64,000 nt of DNA from Siphonodentalium dalli (taxonomy: Eukaryota; Mollusca; Scaphopoda; Gadilida; Siphonodentaliidae), in the NCBI GenBank assembly GCA_032622095.1, contig CP136069.1:30692342-30756341 (forward strand). Reading direction: 5' to 3'. The translations under genes were made by a program, and so were the position numbers. The first letter of the stretch is position 1. Each line of letters opens with the position of its first letter. Below, piece by piece: positions 52,401-54,171 of this stretch. Under the pieces are notes generated by a model. It did no database searches. It was not told the DNA's origin and saw only the letters and a list, made by a program, of their open reading frames with translations.

Positions 52401-54164
52401 AAAATATGTCATGAGTGAGCGAGACAAATGTTTATTTTCATGAGTGGTTTGCCGCGAGCGAAAATAAACATTTGTCTCGGTCACGAATGAGCTATAAATT
52501 CACCATTTACGATGTTAAATTATCTCACAATCGTCTTCAATCGATGCATCATTTTTGAAGCCATCAGCTGATCGCTGCCTGTTCATGCAATGCTACTTCA
52601 CTATCCGCAGAATATAAAAATATATTTCCGTATTCTTCGCATTATTTCCCCCCATAAATATGTCGAATTTCAACATAAAATAAATTTTAATTATAACTGT
52701 AATGGCAGTGAATATAATATAAATTAGAATATCACAATCAGTTCTTTCACTTTGTCCTTCTTCAACAGTACAAACCGGAAACAGTATTGATACACGCAAG
52801 TGAATCGGTCGCACACGCGAGCTAGCGTGAAAGTATATTCTTCTATGTCCCCTTCTGGGTGATATCACTGTTTATCTAAATGCGTTTTTTTCTATAATTC
52901 ACTGTTGAGCGTATAATAAAACCTGTTACTTGTATCCCAGTTAATCTGCCAGATTAAAGCCTTGAAATAGTGTGTCTGTGCAGGGTAATGTCTCTAAATT
53001 CACCCTTTGGGAACCTCATAGCGCTCGGGCCTCAACTGCTATGGGAGACTTAGAATGAGGTCCCCAGAGGGCGAATTTAATGATGCTAGCCCGCTTTGCA
53101 GGGTAGTGTCTCTAAATTCACCCTCTGGGGACCTCATTCTCAAATGACAGACACACTATTTCATGGCTTGGCCAGTCGGTCCATTGACTAGGCGGTCTGG
53201 TGCGGTTCAGGCCACTCCAGTCCGGTACGCTTGCATGGACCAGTCCAAAGCGGTCAAGTCCACTTACCGGTACATGTGAATGAAATACCCTTTTAGCAAA
53301 GTGATCATCATATACAGAAAAAATTGAGTTAACTATATCAAAATGGCAAACAATGTTTGCAGCATTGCTTGCCGCAGTTAACAATGTGGCTCTGCAATAA
53401 CCCAGTACATACATGTACTTTGAATATAAACTTTTAGAGATGATTTACCATTGTTGTTGTGTATATTAGGCCATTAAAGAAGCACATTGCACATCGCTTT
53501 TCAAGACAACATTCTGAGGGGAAGATTGTTTGAACATTATAAGTTTTTCTGTTTCTTGCCAGGGTACATGGTGTCATGATCCCGGCCTGGAATTTATATT
53601 CAACCAAGCCGCCCCATGCAGCATCGATGTTGAATATAATTTCCAGGCCGGGCAATGACACCATGTACCCTGGCAGAAAACAGAATAACGTGTTTAACAA
53701 ATTTCCAACAATGGTGGGTTTTTGACTCATTGGGTATTGTAATGTTTATCAGACAAATTATATAATTGTATAGTTACAAAAACAGAAACAAAAATAACAA
53801 TGAGTATCTTAGACTCTTGGTGTCAATAAAGGTAACTTGTATGGGAAATTAGTCACAATTGGCATTTGGCAGCATGTGAAACCTGACGGAATCTCACGTC
53901 ACGACAGCAGACAACAGTGTACAATACATGTTGGTGTTACATACATACATACATATAGTCTGGACCAGACTGATTCAGCTCGCACTGGACTGGTCCAGAA
54001 GGTGTGGTCTTGTTCCAGATCGGGTTAGGGGAAACACAGCTTCAGTTTATTTTTGCCTATTTGCCTACCACCATCTCATTTTCTATGCACATTTCATTAC
54101 AGAGTCAATGTTGGGGATGGCGATGGTTGCCATAGGTGTCTCCATATGCATCAGCAGTAAGTGA
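1463..54164 (+). CDS. TMEM234: TMEM234 homologue, five coding exons (gene span)
   Basis: Small multipass membrane protein of the TMEM234 (UPF0546) family, related in fold to drug/metabolite transporters; its molecular activity is not established. Coding exons are 1463-1487, 5941-6092, 11422-11488, 51348-51437 and 54103-54164 (25+152+67+90+62 nt = 131 codons plus stop). Every junction is GT/AG and reading phase is kept across all four introns. Predicted helices: about residues 10-24, 60-78, 83-105 and 114-129. Family hallmarks seen are WGCTNPFLK (21-29), NQSGS (67-71), SLAVPIANSL (84-93) and GEKI (106-109). The order and spacing match the vertebrate proteins I recall, which have an extra C-terminal tail missing here. 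Introns are about 4.5, 5.3, 39.9 and 2.7 kb. A GT31 gene lies within intron 3. Exons 2-5 are secure; exon 1 is the weakest because it is short. Confidence 0.88.
1488..2942. other. TMEM234 intron 1, left part
   Basis: No gene recognised. Contains a run of 16 C at 2610-2625 next to CCAGAATCCAG / CCGGAATCCAG-like short repeats (about 2630-2705). Open frames here are short and unlike any family I know. Confidence 0.5.
3598..4225 (-). pseudogene. broken transposon-encoded protein, C-terminal part
   Basis: Minus-strand frame from about 4225 down to 3910, then a one-base frame change near 3915 and an open continuation to a TAG at 3598-3600. The first part holds DYRLDKSERT and KWTNNNCESLNHILKQ; the second GEYDELERSIFDFG, FRKFKVAADIW and RRRHFEKFLRQIRPTND, ending in a basic tail. 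I recall similar N-N-N-C/A-E-S-N-H proteins as repeated, transposon-associated genes in molluscs and cnidarians; the name of the family is uncertain. No intact start; a stop lies just upstream. It is enclosed by the long inverted repeats of the element. Confidence 0.55.
4299..4474. repeat. perfect 48-bp inverted repeat (hairpin)
   Basis: Arms 4299-4346 and 4427-4474 appear to be exact reverse complements (ATCGAGAATACTAATTAAGT at the outer edge), with an 80-bp loop. It sits inside the 2.2-kb element, so it may be a small MITE inserted there. Confidence 0.85.
5179..5797. mobile_element. inverted-repeat element with GAGTGTATTTGAGCAA ends
   Basis: Left arm about 5179-5256 and right arm about 5727-5797 are imperfect reverse complements. 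They include GCCGGCTGTAGC-type and CGCAGTAGAAAGCT-type sequence on both sides. The middle is AT-rich without a coding frame of note. It lies between the long-TIR element and TMEM234 exon 2. No target duplication was identified. Confidence 0.65.
5941..6092 (+). CDS. TMEM234: TMEM234 coding exon 2 (first helix, WG-TNPFLK motif)
   Basis: Preceded by a pyrimidine-rich acceptor ending TTTGTAG and followed by donor AAG|GTATGT. It encodes residues 10-59 (plus two bases of residue 9): a hydrophobic helix, the WGCTNPFLK motif, a GIERVK segment and the FLLLNWK stretch that in the family leads into the second helix. It ends in phase 0, as exon 3 needs. Confidence 0.9.
6171..6310. mobile_element. pogo-like hairpin MITE (family B), left arm deleted
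   Basis: Family B elements are palindromes starting CAGTAATGC and ending GCATTACTG, flanked by TA. Here the outer left end (CAGCAATGCC) and the whole right arm remain, flanked by TA on both sides; most of the left arm is missing. Confidence 0.75.
6663..7121. mobile_element. hAT-like double-hairpin MITE (family A)
   Basis: Begins CAAGCCTGAGTTTAGTGTG and ends with a mutated ACTATTTCAATGTTTG. Contains two GAATGAGG...CCTCATTC palindromes, each built from a GGGTGAATTT...AAATTCACC hairpin, separated by about 220 bp. Target duplication is no longer recognisable. Confidence 0.75.
7675..9340. other. TMEM234 intron 2, between duplication copies
   Basis: No gene recognised. Holds one half-length family B MITE (7919-8030) and otherwise AT-rich sequence with no repeat structure I could define. 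Confidence 0.5.
7919..8030. mobile_element. family B MITE, left half
   Basis: Starts TA-CAGTAATGCTCTAATTAATC and runs through the conserved arm to GGAAAGCTCTCGG, where the second arm is missing. Confidence 0.75.
9420..9555. mobile_element. family B MITE, deleted copy within duplication 2
   Basis: Duplicate of the element at 6171-6310, TA-flanked, with four further bases lost next to the internal deletion. Confidence 0.75.
9918..10376. mobile_element. family A MITE within duplication 2
   Basis: Duplicate of the element at 6663-7121; same mutated right end ATTTCAATGTTTG. Confidence 0.75.
10951..11331. mobile_element. piggyBac-like MITE with double-hairpin core (family C1)
   Basis: Flanked by TTAA (10947-10950 and 11332-11335). 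Ends CCCATTACCCAACA and TGTTGGGTAAAGGG are inverted copies; TTAA plus CCC(T/A) ends are typical of piggyBac-type elements. Inside are two self-complementary hairpins reading GCCAATGCATTCTCTTATAT...ATATAAGAGAATGCATTGGC, about 85 bp apart, around a TCGACCATAGGTCG / CGACCTATGGTCGA centre. Confidence 0.85.
11422..11488 (+). CDS. TMEM234: TMEM234 coding exon 3 (second helix)
   Basis: Acceptor TTTGTTTGTAG, donor GCAG|GTAGGC. Encodes residues 60-81 (YVLPFVINQSGS... to SSA) plus one base of Asp82, completed by AC at the start of exon 4. The NQSGS-LYY-TL pattern is typical of the family. Just downstream the donor region is repeated twice, offering alternative 5' splice sites (see the tandem repeat at 11458-11580). 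Confidence 0.9.
11458..11580 (+). repeat. tandem repeat duplicating the exon 3 splice donor
   Basis: A degenerate unit of about 41-43 bp occurs three times across the exon 3/intron 3 boundary. Each copy contains a donor-like junction: GCAG|GTAGGC at 11488/11489 (used by the gene model), ACAG|GTATGC at 11529/11530 and ACAG|GTTGGC at 11572/11573. The third would extend exon 3 by 84 nt (28 codons) with no stop and unchanged phase. The second would add 41 nt and break the frame. Confidence 0.75.
11755..11830. repeat. decayed half of the 31.4-kb hairpin repeat
   Basis: GTGCCCAAAGGCCACA...CACTCAAACTACATTCA resembles the right arm at 31460-31516 and its flank (CTTCTTAAA). Only one arm is present. 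Confidence 0.5.
11928..12480. repeat. degenerate dispersed repeat (ACCTCTAGATGGGAGCTAT type)
   Basis: Several diverged sub-units containing GGGGTGACCTCTAGATG, AACATGGCTGTCAGCAGCCAT and ACAGGCCACAT. The same sub-units return at 44480-44960. No coding frame of note. Confidence 0.65.
12490..12880. mobile_element. piggyBac-like MITE, double-hairpin core (family C2)
   Basis: TTAA at 12486-12489 and 12881-12884; ends CCCTTTACCCAACA / TGTTGGGTAAAGGG. Same orientation and nearly the same sequence as the element at 10951, with an extra CCGGTTTTGG near the right end. Confidence 0.9.
12885..14596. other. TMEM234 intron 3, no gene seen
   Basis: AT-rich sequence with one half-length family B MITE (13697-13802) and a short (AAT)n run near 13520. 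Open frames on both strands are short and partly overlap the MITE. Confidence 0.5.
13697..13802. mobile_element. family B MITE, left half
   Basis: TA-CAGTAATGCTCTAATTAATC at the left end, running to GGAAAGCTCTC; no second arm. Confidence 0.75.
14597..15312. repeat. degenerate ~21-bp tandem repeat, split by an insertion
   Basis: Unit approximately GAGCTACTGTGTAATATAAAC, with many substitutions and occasional 12-18 bp insertions such as CCAGTACCATGTGATATAA. Repeats occupy about 14597-14965 and resume at 15266-15312. Open frames on the minus strand are by-products of the unit length being a multiple of three. Confidence 0.8.
14986..15265. mobile_element. 280-bp insertion with GTCCCCCGAAAA ends
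   Basis: Begins GTCCCCCGAAAA and ends TTTTCGGGGGAC, interrupting the 21-bp tandem array. The right end is itself a palindrome (15239-15265). No target duplication was recognised, so the exact borders are uncertain. Confidence 0.5.
15525..15780. mobile_element. diverged double-hairpin MITE (family C, CATGA-GGAGC end type)
   Basis: Two diverged versions of the family C hairpin (CCCTGTGCCAATGCATTCCT... and ...AGAGAATGCACTG) joined by a TTTACCTTGACCTTGTAAGC spacer. Outer sequence resembles the copies at 29163, 48636, 50122 and 59053. Confidence 0.65.
15846..17996. mobile_element. family C double-hairpin MITE with TGTGACCCG ends, split by a hAT element
   Basis: Left end TGTGACCCGTCATATCAAAT and right end about ATTTGATATGCCGCCACA. 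Homologous to the intact element at 36483-36942. The right hairpin is interrupted at CCTATGGT by the hAT insertion 16215-17909; removing that insertion and one duplicated octamer restores the normal hairpin. Confidence 0.85.
16215..17909. mobile_element. non-autonomous hAT element with 8-bp target duplication
   Basis: Perfect 11-bp inverted ends TAGGGTTTAAT / ATTAAACCCTA, flanked by exact CCTATGGT duplications (16207-16214 and 17910-17917). TAGGG-type ends and 8-bp duplications are typical of hAT elements. The subterminal regions are rich in CCCGG and TTCCCGG motifs in both orientations. No recognisable transposase; open frames inside are under 70 codons. Confidence 0.9.
18106..18536. mobile_element. 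family A double-hairpin MITE
   Basis: Starts CAAGCTTTGAAATAGTGTG, ends ACTATTTCAAGGCTTG. Two GAATGAGG-type hairpins with a 200-bp AT-rich middle. Flanking octamers CTATCCAT and CTTTCAAT agree at six of eight places, compatible with an old target duplication. Confidence 0.8.
18645..18919. repeat. dispersed repeat D, single-unit copy with (GTT)n
   Basis: Shares ATGCATAATCC, the ACCCACC-ATCAAAG segment and the GATGATATGGGGACC...GATTGAGTACCTTT tail with 58296-59026. A (GTT)n microsatellite occupies about 18846-18867. The tail here contains one unit of what became the 32-bp array at 58654. Confidence 0.75.
19303..19519. mobile_element. family B MITE, full length
   Basis: A 217-bp near-perfect palindrome, CAGTAATGCTG... 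to ...CAGCATTACTG, flanked by TA. The arm carries AACCACAGCAGAATTATGGG and ATTTAGTCGGAAATATGGC. TA target and CAGT start suggest a Tc1/mariner-pogo type element; no coding capacity. Confidence 0.9.
19747..20139. mobile_element. piggyBac-like MITE, double-hairpin core (family C3)
   Basis: TTAA at 19743-19746 and 20140-20143; ends CCCTTTACCCAACA / TGTTGGGTAAAGGG. Opposite orientation to the copies at 10951 and 12490. Both hairpins are intact. Confidence 0.9.
20231..20655. mobile_element. family A double-hairpin MITE
   Basis: Left end CGAGCTTTAAAATAGTATG (mutated), right end ACTATTTCAAGGCTTG. Left hairpin is shortened. Flanks ATTACCTG and TTTATCTG match at six of eight positions. Confidence 0.75.
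20712..20866. repeat. repeat X, right part only
   Basis: About 155 bp nearly identical to 22439-22590, starting at AATATTCTTTAAATCG and ending CGCCTAAATTTT. Contains TTTCCCCTAGCGGTGAAATA and GTTGGCGAGAGGTG. Not recognised as a known RNA or gene. Confidence 0.85.
20867..22344. other. unidentified sequence between X copies
   Basis: No gene or known repeat recognised. It contains GC-richer stretches (20980-21230) than its surroundings. A short frame at 21737-21931 has no recognisable domain. Confidence 0.4.
22345..22590. repeat. repeat X, complete copy
   Basis: 246 bp from TGGTCCGCGTGACGATGCAA to CGCCTAAATTTT. Its left 92 bp match 25217-25308 and its right 155 bp match 20712-20866, so it is the only copy with both halves joined. 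The minus strand is open through the join, but without a start or partner exons. AGGGGAAA and TTTCCCCT could pair across the middle. Confidence 0.85.
22998..23724. repeat. ~363-bp tandem duplication
   Basis: Copy 1 is 22998-23363 and copy 2 is 23364-23724, both beginning ATGATTGTATAATATGATTG and ending near TGTCAGTACAGT. They differ by scattered substitutions and a GACTGGC deletion in copy 2. Open frames across it are incidental. Confidence 0.88.
23705..24770. repeat. ~540-bp diverged tandem duplication with twin-hairpin motif
   Basis: Two successive diverged copies (about 23705-24200 and 24245-24770) share CAGTACAG, GATGCTTATTGATACATAT, GAACGTTCAGTGATGTTCTG, GATGCAGTCATCTCTCAAT and the TTTTTGGTGGACT segment. 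A (GTATAT)n run lies near 24360-24412. Further motif copies follow at 24992-25030 and 25077-25114. Confidence 0.75.
25217..25308. repeat. repeat X, left part only
   Basis: 92 bp nearly identical to 22345-22438, from TGGTCCGCGTGACGATGCAA to GCGTTTTAGGGGAA, where similarity stops at the point where the right-part copy at 20712 begins. Confidence 0.85.
25380..25404. repeat. (TTGA)n microsatellite
   Basis: About six tandem tetranucleotides before TTTATTTTGCAAAGCCAACA. Confidence 0.9.
25636..25848. mobile_element. family B MITE, full length
   Basis: TA-flanked 213-bp palindrome, CAGTAATGCCCTAAGTAATC... to ...GCATTACTG, centre GGAAAGCTCTCC / CGAGAGCTTTCC. Confidence 0.9.
26135..27813. mobile_element. 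family A double-hairpin MITE interrupted by a hAT element
   Basis: Left end CAAGCCTGAGTTTAGTGTG, right end ACTAAACTCAGACTTG. The left hairpin is broken by the insertion 26208-27446; the right hairpin is intact at 27695-27790. The element ends 93 bp before the acceptor-like site of the GT31 gene. Confidence 0.82.
26208..27446. mobile_element. non-autonomous hAT element with 8-bp target duplication
   Basis: Inverted ends TAGTGCTGGGCGGTATTT / AAATACCGCCCAGCACTA, flanked by exact CATAGCAG copies (26200-26207 and 27447-27454). Subterminal regions are rich in TACCG motifs in both orientations. Minus-strand frames at 26701-27046 show no transposase features I can recognise. Confidence 0.9.
27901..27906 (+). 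other. candidate 3' splice site upstream of the GT31 ORF
   Basis: TTTCAG preceded by TGTTCTTTGTTCA, 47 bp before the GT31 start codon. It would mark a 5' UTR intron, so the gene's first exon would lie upstream, beyond or within the transposon at 26135-27813. No partner donor was identified. Confidence 0.5.
27954..29123 (+). CDS. beta-1,3-galactosyltransferase-like (GT31) glycosyltransferase
   Basis: 389-residue type II membrane glycosyltransferase expected to add beta-1,3-linked galactose or N-acetylglucosamine in the Golgi; acceptor specificity cannot be read from sequence. Residues 1-10 are short and cytosolic, 8-29 a signal anchor, 30-140 a Thr/Ser-rich stem. The catalytic domain shows the GT31 series: RDKLRESW (161-168), VFLLG (182-186), metal-binding DDD (244-246), YPGFCSG (299-305) and the acidic ED pair (331-332). 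NXS/T sites occur at 61, 84, 125, 142, 218 and 233. One uninterrupted coding exon; start context AAC-ATG is good. It lies inside TMEM234 intron 3 on the same strand, between transposons that end 140 bp upstream and begin 39 bp downstream. Length is usual for B3GALT-type enzymes. All catalytic motifs are intact, so it looks functional. Confidence 0.92.
   Translation: MPSILKIFFALTTIVAVVVIVGISTSLFGYRHVERFPVKAGNKPDIRLSTGLVLPDERTQNLSLKVPLGQLPNKNEKVQGKTSNATTTMMTMATKKVSVTKQSVMAPGSPVGSRPDECDGCFKHNYTYVINNENLCTTSPPNDTLDLLILVLTEHKKRYNRDKLRESWLKPFTKNTGKIRYVFLLGETADESQRSSVLEENKKYNDIIKEDFKDTYHNLTTKTLMGVKWAALNCSNAKYVLKIDDDMWANIPGLIKLLSKRGSDLQKGIGGWCMKKAGPHRNKQSKWYASKMSYPRDSYPGFCSGTAYVTSMNVIQKVHQISPFLPFFHLEDIYMAICIRKLGYTLFSLPGFHSDFVKVKDDCEYKSDGIITVHYMSPDKYIGIFNKIC
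29163..29427. mobile_element. diverged double-hairpin MITE (family C)
   Basis: TTAA at 29159-29162 and 29428-29431. Outer ends ATGATGGGAGCTTCACTGG and AGCTCCCATCATGAA; two diverged hairpins (CCAGCGCATTCTCTTTATAT, GCCAATGCATTCTCTTATAT) joined by a TTACAAGGTCAAGGTAAATA spacer. It may supply the 3' UTR of the GT31 gene: ATTAAA occurs at 29196-29201. Confidence 0.8.
29428..31376. other. TMEM234 intron 3, downstream of GT31
   Basis: No gene recognised. A hairpin at 29826-29914 has perfect 16-bp outer arms (GACATGGGGATTTGTC and complement) around a Cys-like CTCGAGACC / GGTCGAGACC inner pair. A 130-codon minus-strand frame at 30249-30641 has no recognisable domain and is probably chance. Confidence 0.5.
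31377..31516. repeat. 138-bp hairpin
   Basis: Arms 31377-31432 and 31460-31516 are near-perfect reverse complements (GTAGTGGGTGTGTGTTATTG at the outer left) with a 27-bp loop. One related arm is at 11755-11830. No clear target duplication. Confidence 0.85.
31591..31844. mobile_element. family A double-hairpin MITE, compact form with target duplication
   Basis: 254 bp, ends CAAGCCTTGAAATAGTGTG / CACTATTTCAAGGCTTG, flanked by exact AGTACACA octamers (31583-31590, 31845-31852). Two hairpins separated by only about ten bases. The octamer duplication assigns the family to a hAT-like mechanism. Confidence 0.92.
32024..33076. mobile_element. non-autonomous hAT element with 8-bp target duplication
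   Basis: Ends CAGTGTTCACGCTG / CAGCGTGAACACTG, flanked by exact AATGTAGC copies (32016-32023, 33077-33084). Subterminal sequence contains repeated TTTGGCTAA motifs at both ends. A run of 28 C at 32759-32786 lies inside. No transposase recognised. Confidence 0.92.
33084..33382. repeat. ~300-bp diverged duplicate (copy 1)
   Basis: Resembles 35246-35546: shared ACTCCATAGAAAACATTGTC, TTGTAAATATTTAC and TCTCCATTTCTATTTGATCA. Its left edge coincides with the hAT insertion site. Confidence 0.75.
33383..33962. other. TMEM234 intron 3, no feature seen
   Basis: AT-rich sequence without recognisable gene or repeat. Confidence 0.4.
33963..34273. mobile_element. family A MITE, truncated on the right
   Basis: Left end CAAGCCTTGAAATAGTGTG; both hairpins are eroded and the right end stops after GCAAATGACAG. 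Confidence 0.7.
34393..34482. mobile_element. family B MITE, right half
   Basis: Right arm only, diverged, ending AGGGCATTACTG followed by TA. Confidence 0.65.
34908..35120. mobile_element. family B MITE, full length
   Basis: TA-flanked palindrome from CAGTAATGCCCTCAATAATT to GGGCATTAATG, centre GGAAAGCTCTC / GAGCGCTTTCC. Confidence 0.88.
35246..35546. repeat. ~300-bp diverged duplicate (copy 2)
   Basis: Second copy of the repeat at 33084-33382, same orientation, with an extra AT-rich TATAATATATAT stretch. Confidence 0.75.
35547..35962. other. TMEM234 intron 3, no feature seen
   Basis: No recognisable gene or repeat. Confidence 0.4.
35963..36068. mobile_element. family B MITE, right half
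   Basis: Right arm from GGAGAGCTTTCC to AGGGCAATACTG, followed by TA. Confidence 0.72.
36069..36480. repeat. dispersed repeat (GAAAGAGGAAGCTCC type), copy 1
   Basis: The first 200 bp resemble 39930-40150 (shared ACCATTTGAAAGAGGAAGCT and a TTTGAATT-TG-TGCATTCTGGG segment). A 129-codon minus-strand frame at 36106-36495 spans it; because the related copy does not keep that frame, I treat it as non-coding. Confidence 0.6.
36483..36942. mobile_element. double-hairpin MITE with TGTGACCCGCC ends (family C)
   Basis: Inverted ends TGTGACCCGCCATATCAAAT and complement, about 46 bp long. Inside are the two standard family C hairpins (36531-36603 and 36821-36893) plus a partial third hairpin in the middle, AGAGCCCCAGACA / TGTGGGGCTCCCT. 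It is the intact counterpart of 15846-17996. Confidence 0.88.
37005..37100. repeat. 48-bp unit, two tandem copies
   Basis: TTTATTTATTACTAATATGT through GGTTATGTATA repeated immediately with no visible difference in the core. Confidence 0.85.
37231..38384. mobile_element. element flanked by GAGGATATTG, carrying a nested piggyBac-like MITE
   Basis: GAGGATATTG occurs at 37221-37230 and 38385-38394. Inside both borders are inverted TTCGCTATTC-GAAGGTT motifs (37256-37290, 38327-38376). The family C4 MITE sits in its middle. Element type is unknown; the ten-base duplication may be longer than the true target site. Confidence 0.5.
37636..38027. mobile_element. piggyBac-like MITE, double-hairpin core (family C4)
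   Basis: TTAA at 37632-37635 and 38028-38031; ends CCCTTTACCCAACA / TGTTGGGTAAAGGG. Same orientation as 19747-20139 and nearly identical to it. Confidence 0.92.
38401..38990. repeat. dispersed GTCCGTC-rich repeat
   Basis: Begins AGCTCACCTGAGACGAAGTC, then a (GTCCGTCC)n run at about 38450-38500, then three diverged sub-units with TTCATATTTGGTGTGGATGT, AATGAGGTCACTGGGTCAAA and GCCAGGGCCATAACTC. I recall such repeats as abundant in bivalve genomes. Confidence 0.75.
39334..39890. repeat. diverged ~290-bp tandem duplication with family C fragments
   Basis: Two units (about 39334-39610, 39622-39890), each with a shortened AGTGTATTCTC / AGTGCATTGTC hairpin relic, AAATATTGTTAGGC, GCAGGGATGTCCCC and ATGAGATGTAATTTG. 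Confidence 0.65.
39925..40160. repeat. dispersed repeat (GAAAGAGGAAGCTCC type), copy 2
   Basis: Related to 36069-36260. Confidence 0.6.
40160..40660. repeat. diverged GTCCGTC-type dispersed repeat
   Basis: Contains TTCATATTTGGTGTGGATAT and AATGAGGTCACTGGGTCAAA as at 38401-38990, strongly decayed. A run of G at 40818-40827 follows in unmarked sequence. Confidence 0.6.
41230..41530. repeat. dispersed TACCATAGTATGGTA repeat
   Basis: ATACCATAGTATGGTA palindrome, a CCGTCCGTCTGTCC run, then CAACCAAATTTGGTA-type and TCTCAGCCCAAAATA sub-units. Related copies: 42270-42680, 59420-59960, 60405-60470, 61535-61870. Confidence 0.75.
42270..42680. repeat. dispersed TACCATAGTATGGTA repeat
   Basis: Palindrome at about 42288, (GTCTGTCC)n, and two successive ~115-bp sub-units with CAGCCCAAAATACA and GAGTTATGGCCC or a variant. 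Confidence 0.8.
42681..44297. other. TMEM234 intron 3, no gene seen
   Basis: AT-rich sequence with poly-A and poly-G runs (G at 43898-43908). Short frames only. Confidence 0.45.
44298..44458. repeat. TGCCGATCGTGATCGGCC palindrome repeat, two copies
   Basis: CAAGGTATGGGTTAAACAT followed by the GCCGATCGTGATCGGC palindrome at about 44327 and 44435; a third copy is at 61204-61260. Confidence 0.75.
44480..44960. repeat. degenerate dispersed repeat (GGGGTGACCTCTAGATG type)
   Basis: Second location of the repeat at 11928-12480; two or three sub-units, each with CATCCGATCATTATCAAACT-like and AACATGGCTG-CAGC-CAT motifs. Confidence 0.65.
45017..45310 (+). pseudogene. BED zinc finger-like fragment, probably hAT transposase relic
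   Basis: A 97-codon frame with VYFKHD, then TYTCDECNMVYKSQASGTTT-HL, resembling the BED finger (aromatic-F, C-X2-C, T-T-HL). After HL the expected last histidine is not in place, and no transposase core follows. I read it as a decayed N-terminal transposase or BED-gene fragment. Alternative: chance frame. Confidence 0.42.
45851..46318. mobile_element. non-autonomous hAT element with 8-bp target duplication
   Basis: Ends CAAGGCTCAAAATAA / TTATTTTGAGCCTTG, flanked by exact CATGGGAC copies (45843-45850, 46319-46326). Contains an inverted TGTCAAAATGACAGGC region and GGACAAA motifs. No coding capacity. CAAGGCTC-type ends are common in animal hAT elements. Confidence 0.92.
46395..48366. repeat. 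36-bp minisatellite, about 55 units
   Basis: Unit contains ATAATGTCAGACTCAAATAC and AAACCATCGGACATTC. Most units are 36 bp; several are 33 bp (ATA-AT lost) and two have CCCC instead of CC. Variant units (CATCGTACA followed by CACCGG) recur at 216- and 252-bp spacing, hinting at higher-order structure. Because 36 is a multiple of three and the unit has few stops, long frames exist on both strands (12-residue peptide repeats); no splice or start context supports translation. It lies in TMEM234 intron 3. Confidence 0.95.
48531..48635. mobile_element. family B MITE, left half
   Basis: TA-CAGTAATGCTCTAATTAATC to GGAAAGCTCCC, joined directly to the family C relic that follows. Confidence 0.75.
48636..48819. 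mobile_element. diverged family C MITE, partial
   Basis: TTTCATGACGGGAGCTGCGC at the left and GCACAGGGTTTTCAGGAAGA at the right. The left hairpin has lost its second arm; the right one is diverged (ATACGTGGCTCCCTATATGA). Confidence 0.65.
48891..49317. mobile_element. family A MITE with target duplication, eroded left end
   Basis: Right end ACTCAGGCTTG. GTTGGTAT occurs at 48883-48890 and 49318-49325. The left terminal repeat has an internal deletion (CATAATGTACCTGTCATTTG). Two hairpins present. Confidence 0.78.
49368..49581. mobile_element. family B MITE, full length
   Basis: TA-flanked palindrome CAGTAATGCCCTAAATAATC to GGGCCTTTACTG. Confidence 0.88.
49727..49971. mobile_element. family A MITE, compact form with target duplication
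   Basis: 245 bp, ends CAAGCCTTGAAATAGTGTG / CACTATTTCAAGGCTTG, exact AATATCAA flanks (49719-49726, 49972-49979). Closely related to the copy at 31591. Confidence 0.92.
50122..50383. mobile_element. diverged double-hairpin MITE (family C, CATGA-GGAGC ends)
   Basis: Left CTAA-CCCTTTAATGACAGGAGCT, right AGCTCTAGTCATGAAAGGT-TTAA. Two diverged hairpins around a TTACACGGTCAAGGTCAATA spacer. Confidence 0.78.
50437..50498. repeat. 15-bp tandem repeat, four units
   Basis: CTAAAGAGGTCATTC repeated four times (first junction slightly different). Confidence 0.9.
50596..51122. mobile_element. inverted-repeat element with TTAAAGGTGGATTATCTCTT ends
   Basis: Left end TTAAAGGTGGATTATCTCTT and right end AAAGAGATAATCCATCTTTAA. 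Inverted similarity extends inward past GGGGTATAAAAT / ATTTTATACCC and CTGTCCGGAAA / TTTTCCGGACAG. No coding frame. It ends 226 bp before TMEM234 exon 4. Confidence 0.8.
51348..51437 (+). CDS. TMEM234: TMEM234 coding exon 4 (third helix)
   Basis: Acceptor TTTATTTCTTTCAG, donor AAAG|GTAGGA. Encodes the end of Asp82 and residues 83-111: LSLAVPIANSL, a helix, then GLCLGEKINK, with one base of Glu112. This is the most family-diagnostic exon: the LAVP-NSL and GE-I positions match vertebrate TMEM234. Confidence 0.92.
51467..51602. repeat. short hairpin just after TMEM234 exon 4
   Basis: Arms with TTTTGTTTGAATACCA and GGTATTCAAACAAAAG; middle CATGAGTG and CCGCGAGTG. Similar plan to 52385-52500, so probably the same MITE family. 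Confidence 0.7.
51603..52384. other. TMEM234 intron 4, left part
   Basis: A decayed copy of the GTCCGTC / AACCAAATTTG-type dispersed repeat occupies about 51640-51960. The rest is AT-rich without recognised features. Confidence 0.5.
52385..52500. repeat. hairpin with GAGACAAATGTTTATTTTC arms
   Basis: GAGACAAATGTTTATTTTCA at 52418 pairs with GAAAATAAACATTTGTCTC at 52459; CATGAGTGG and CGCGAGCG in the loop. Confidence 0.75.
52956..53170. mobile_element. family A MITE, internally deleted
   Basis: AAAGCCTTGAAATAGTGTG at the left, ACTATTTCATGGCTTG at the right; the left hairpin is mostly deleted. Confidence 0.72.
53553..53688. repeat. hairpin with 58-bp arms upstream of TMEM234 exon 5
   Basis: TTGCCAGGGTACATGGTGTC and GACACCATGTACCCTGGCA pair, continuing through CGGCCTGGAA and GTTGAATATAA on both sides with a ~20-bp loop. 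Confidence 0.85.
54103..54164 (+). CDS. TMEM234: TMEM234 last coding exon (fourth helix and stop)
   Basis: Acceptor TTTCATTACAG at 54092-54102. AG plus the last base of exon 4 makes GAG (Glu112); then SMLGMAMVAIGVSICISSK and TGA at 54162-54164. This aligns with the fourth helix of TMEM234. A GTAAGT at 54157-54162 looks like a donor inside the exon; splicing there would drop the stop codon, so a longer C-terminal isoform is conceivable, but I found no matching downstream exon. Confidence 0.87.
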
Positions 54165-54171
54165 TGCGTCA

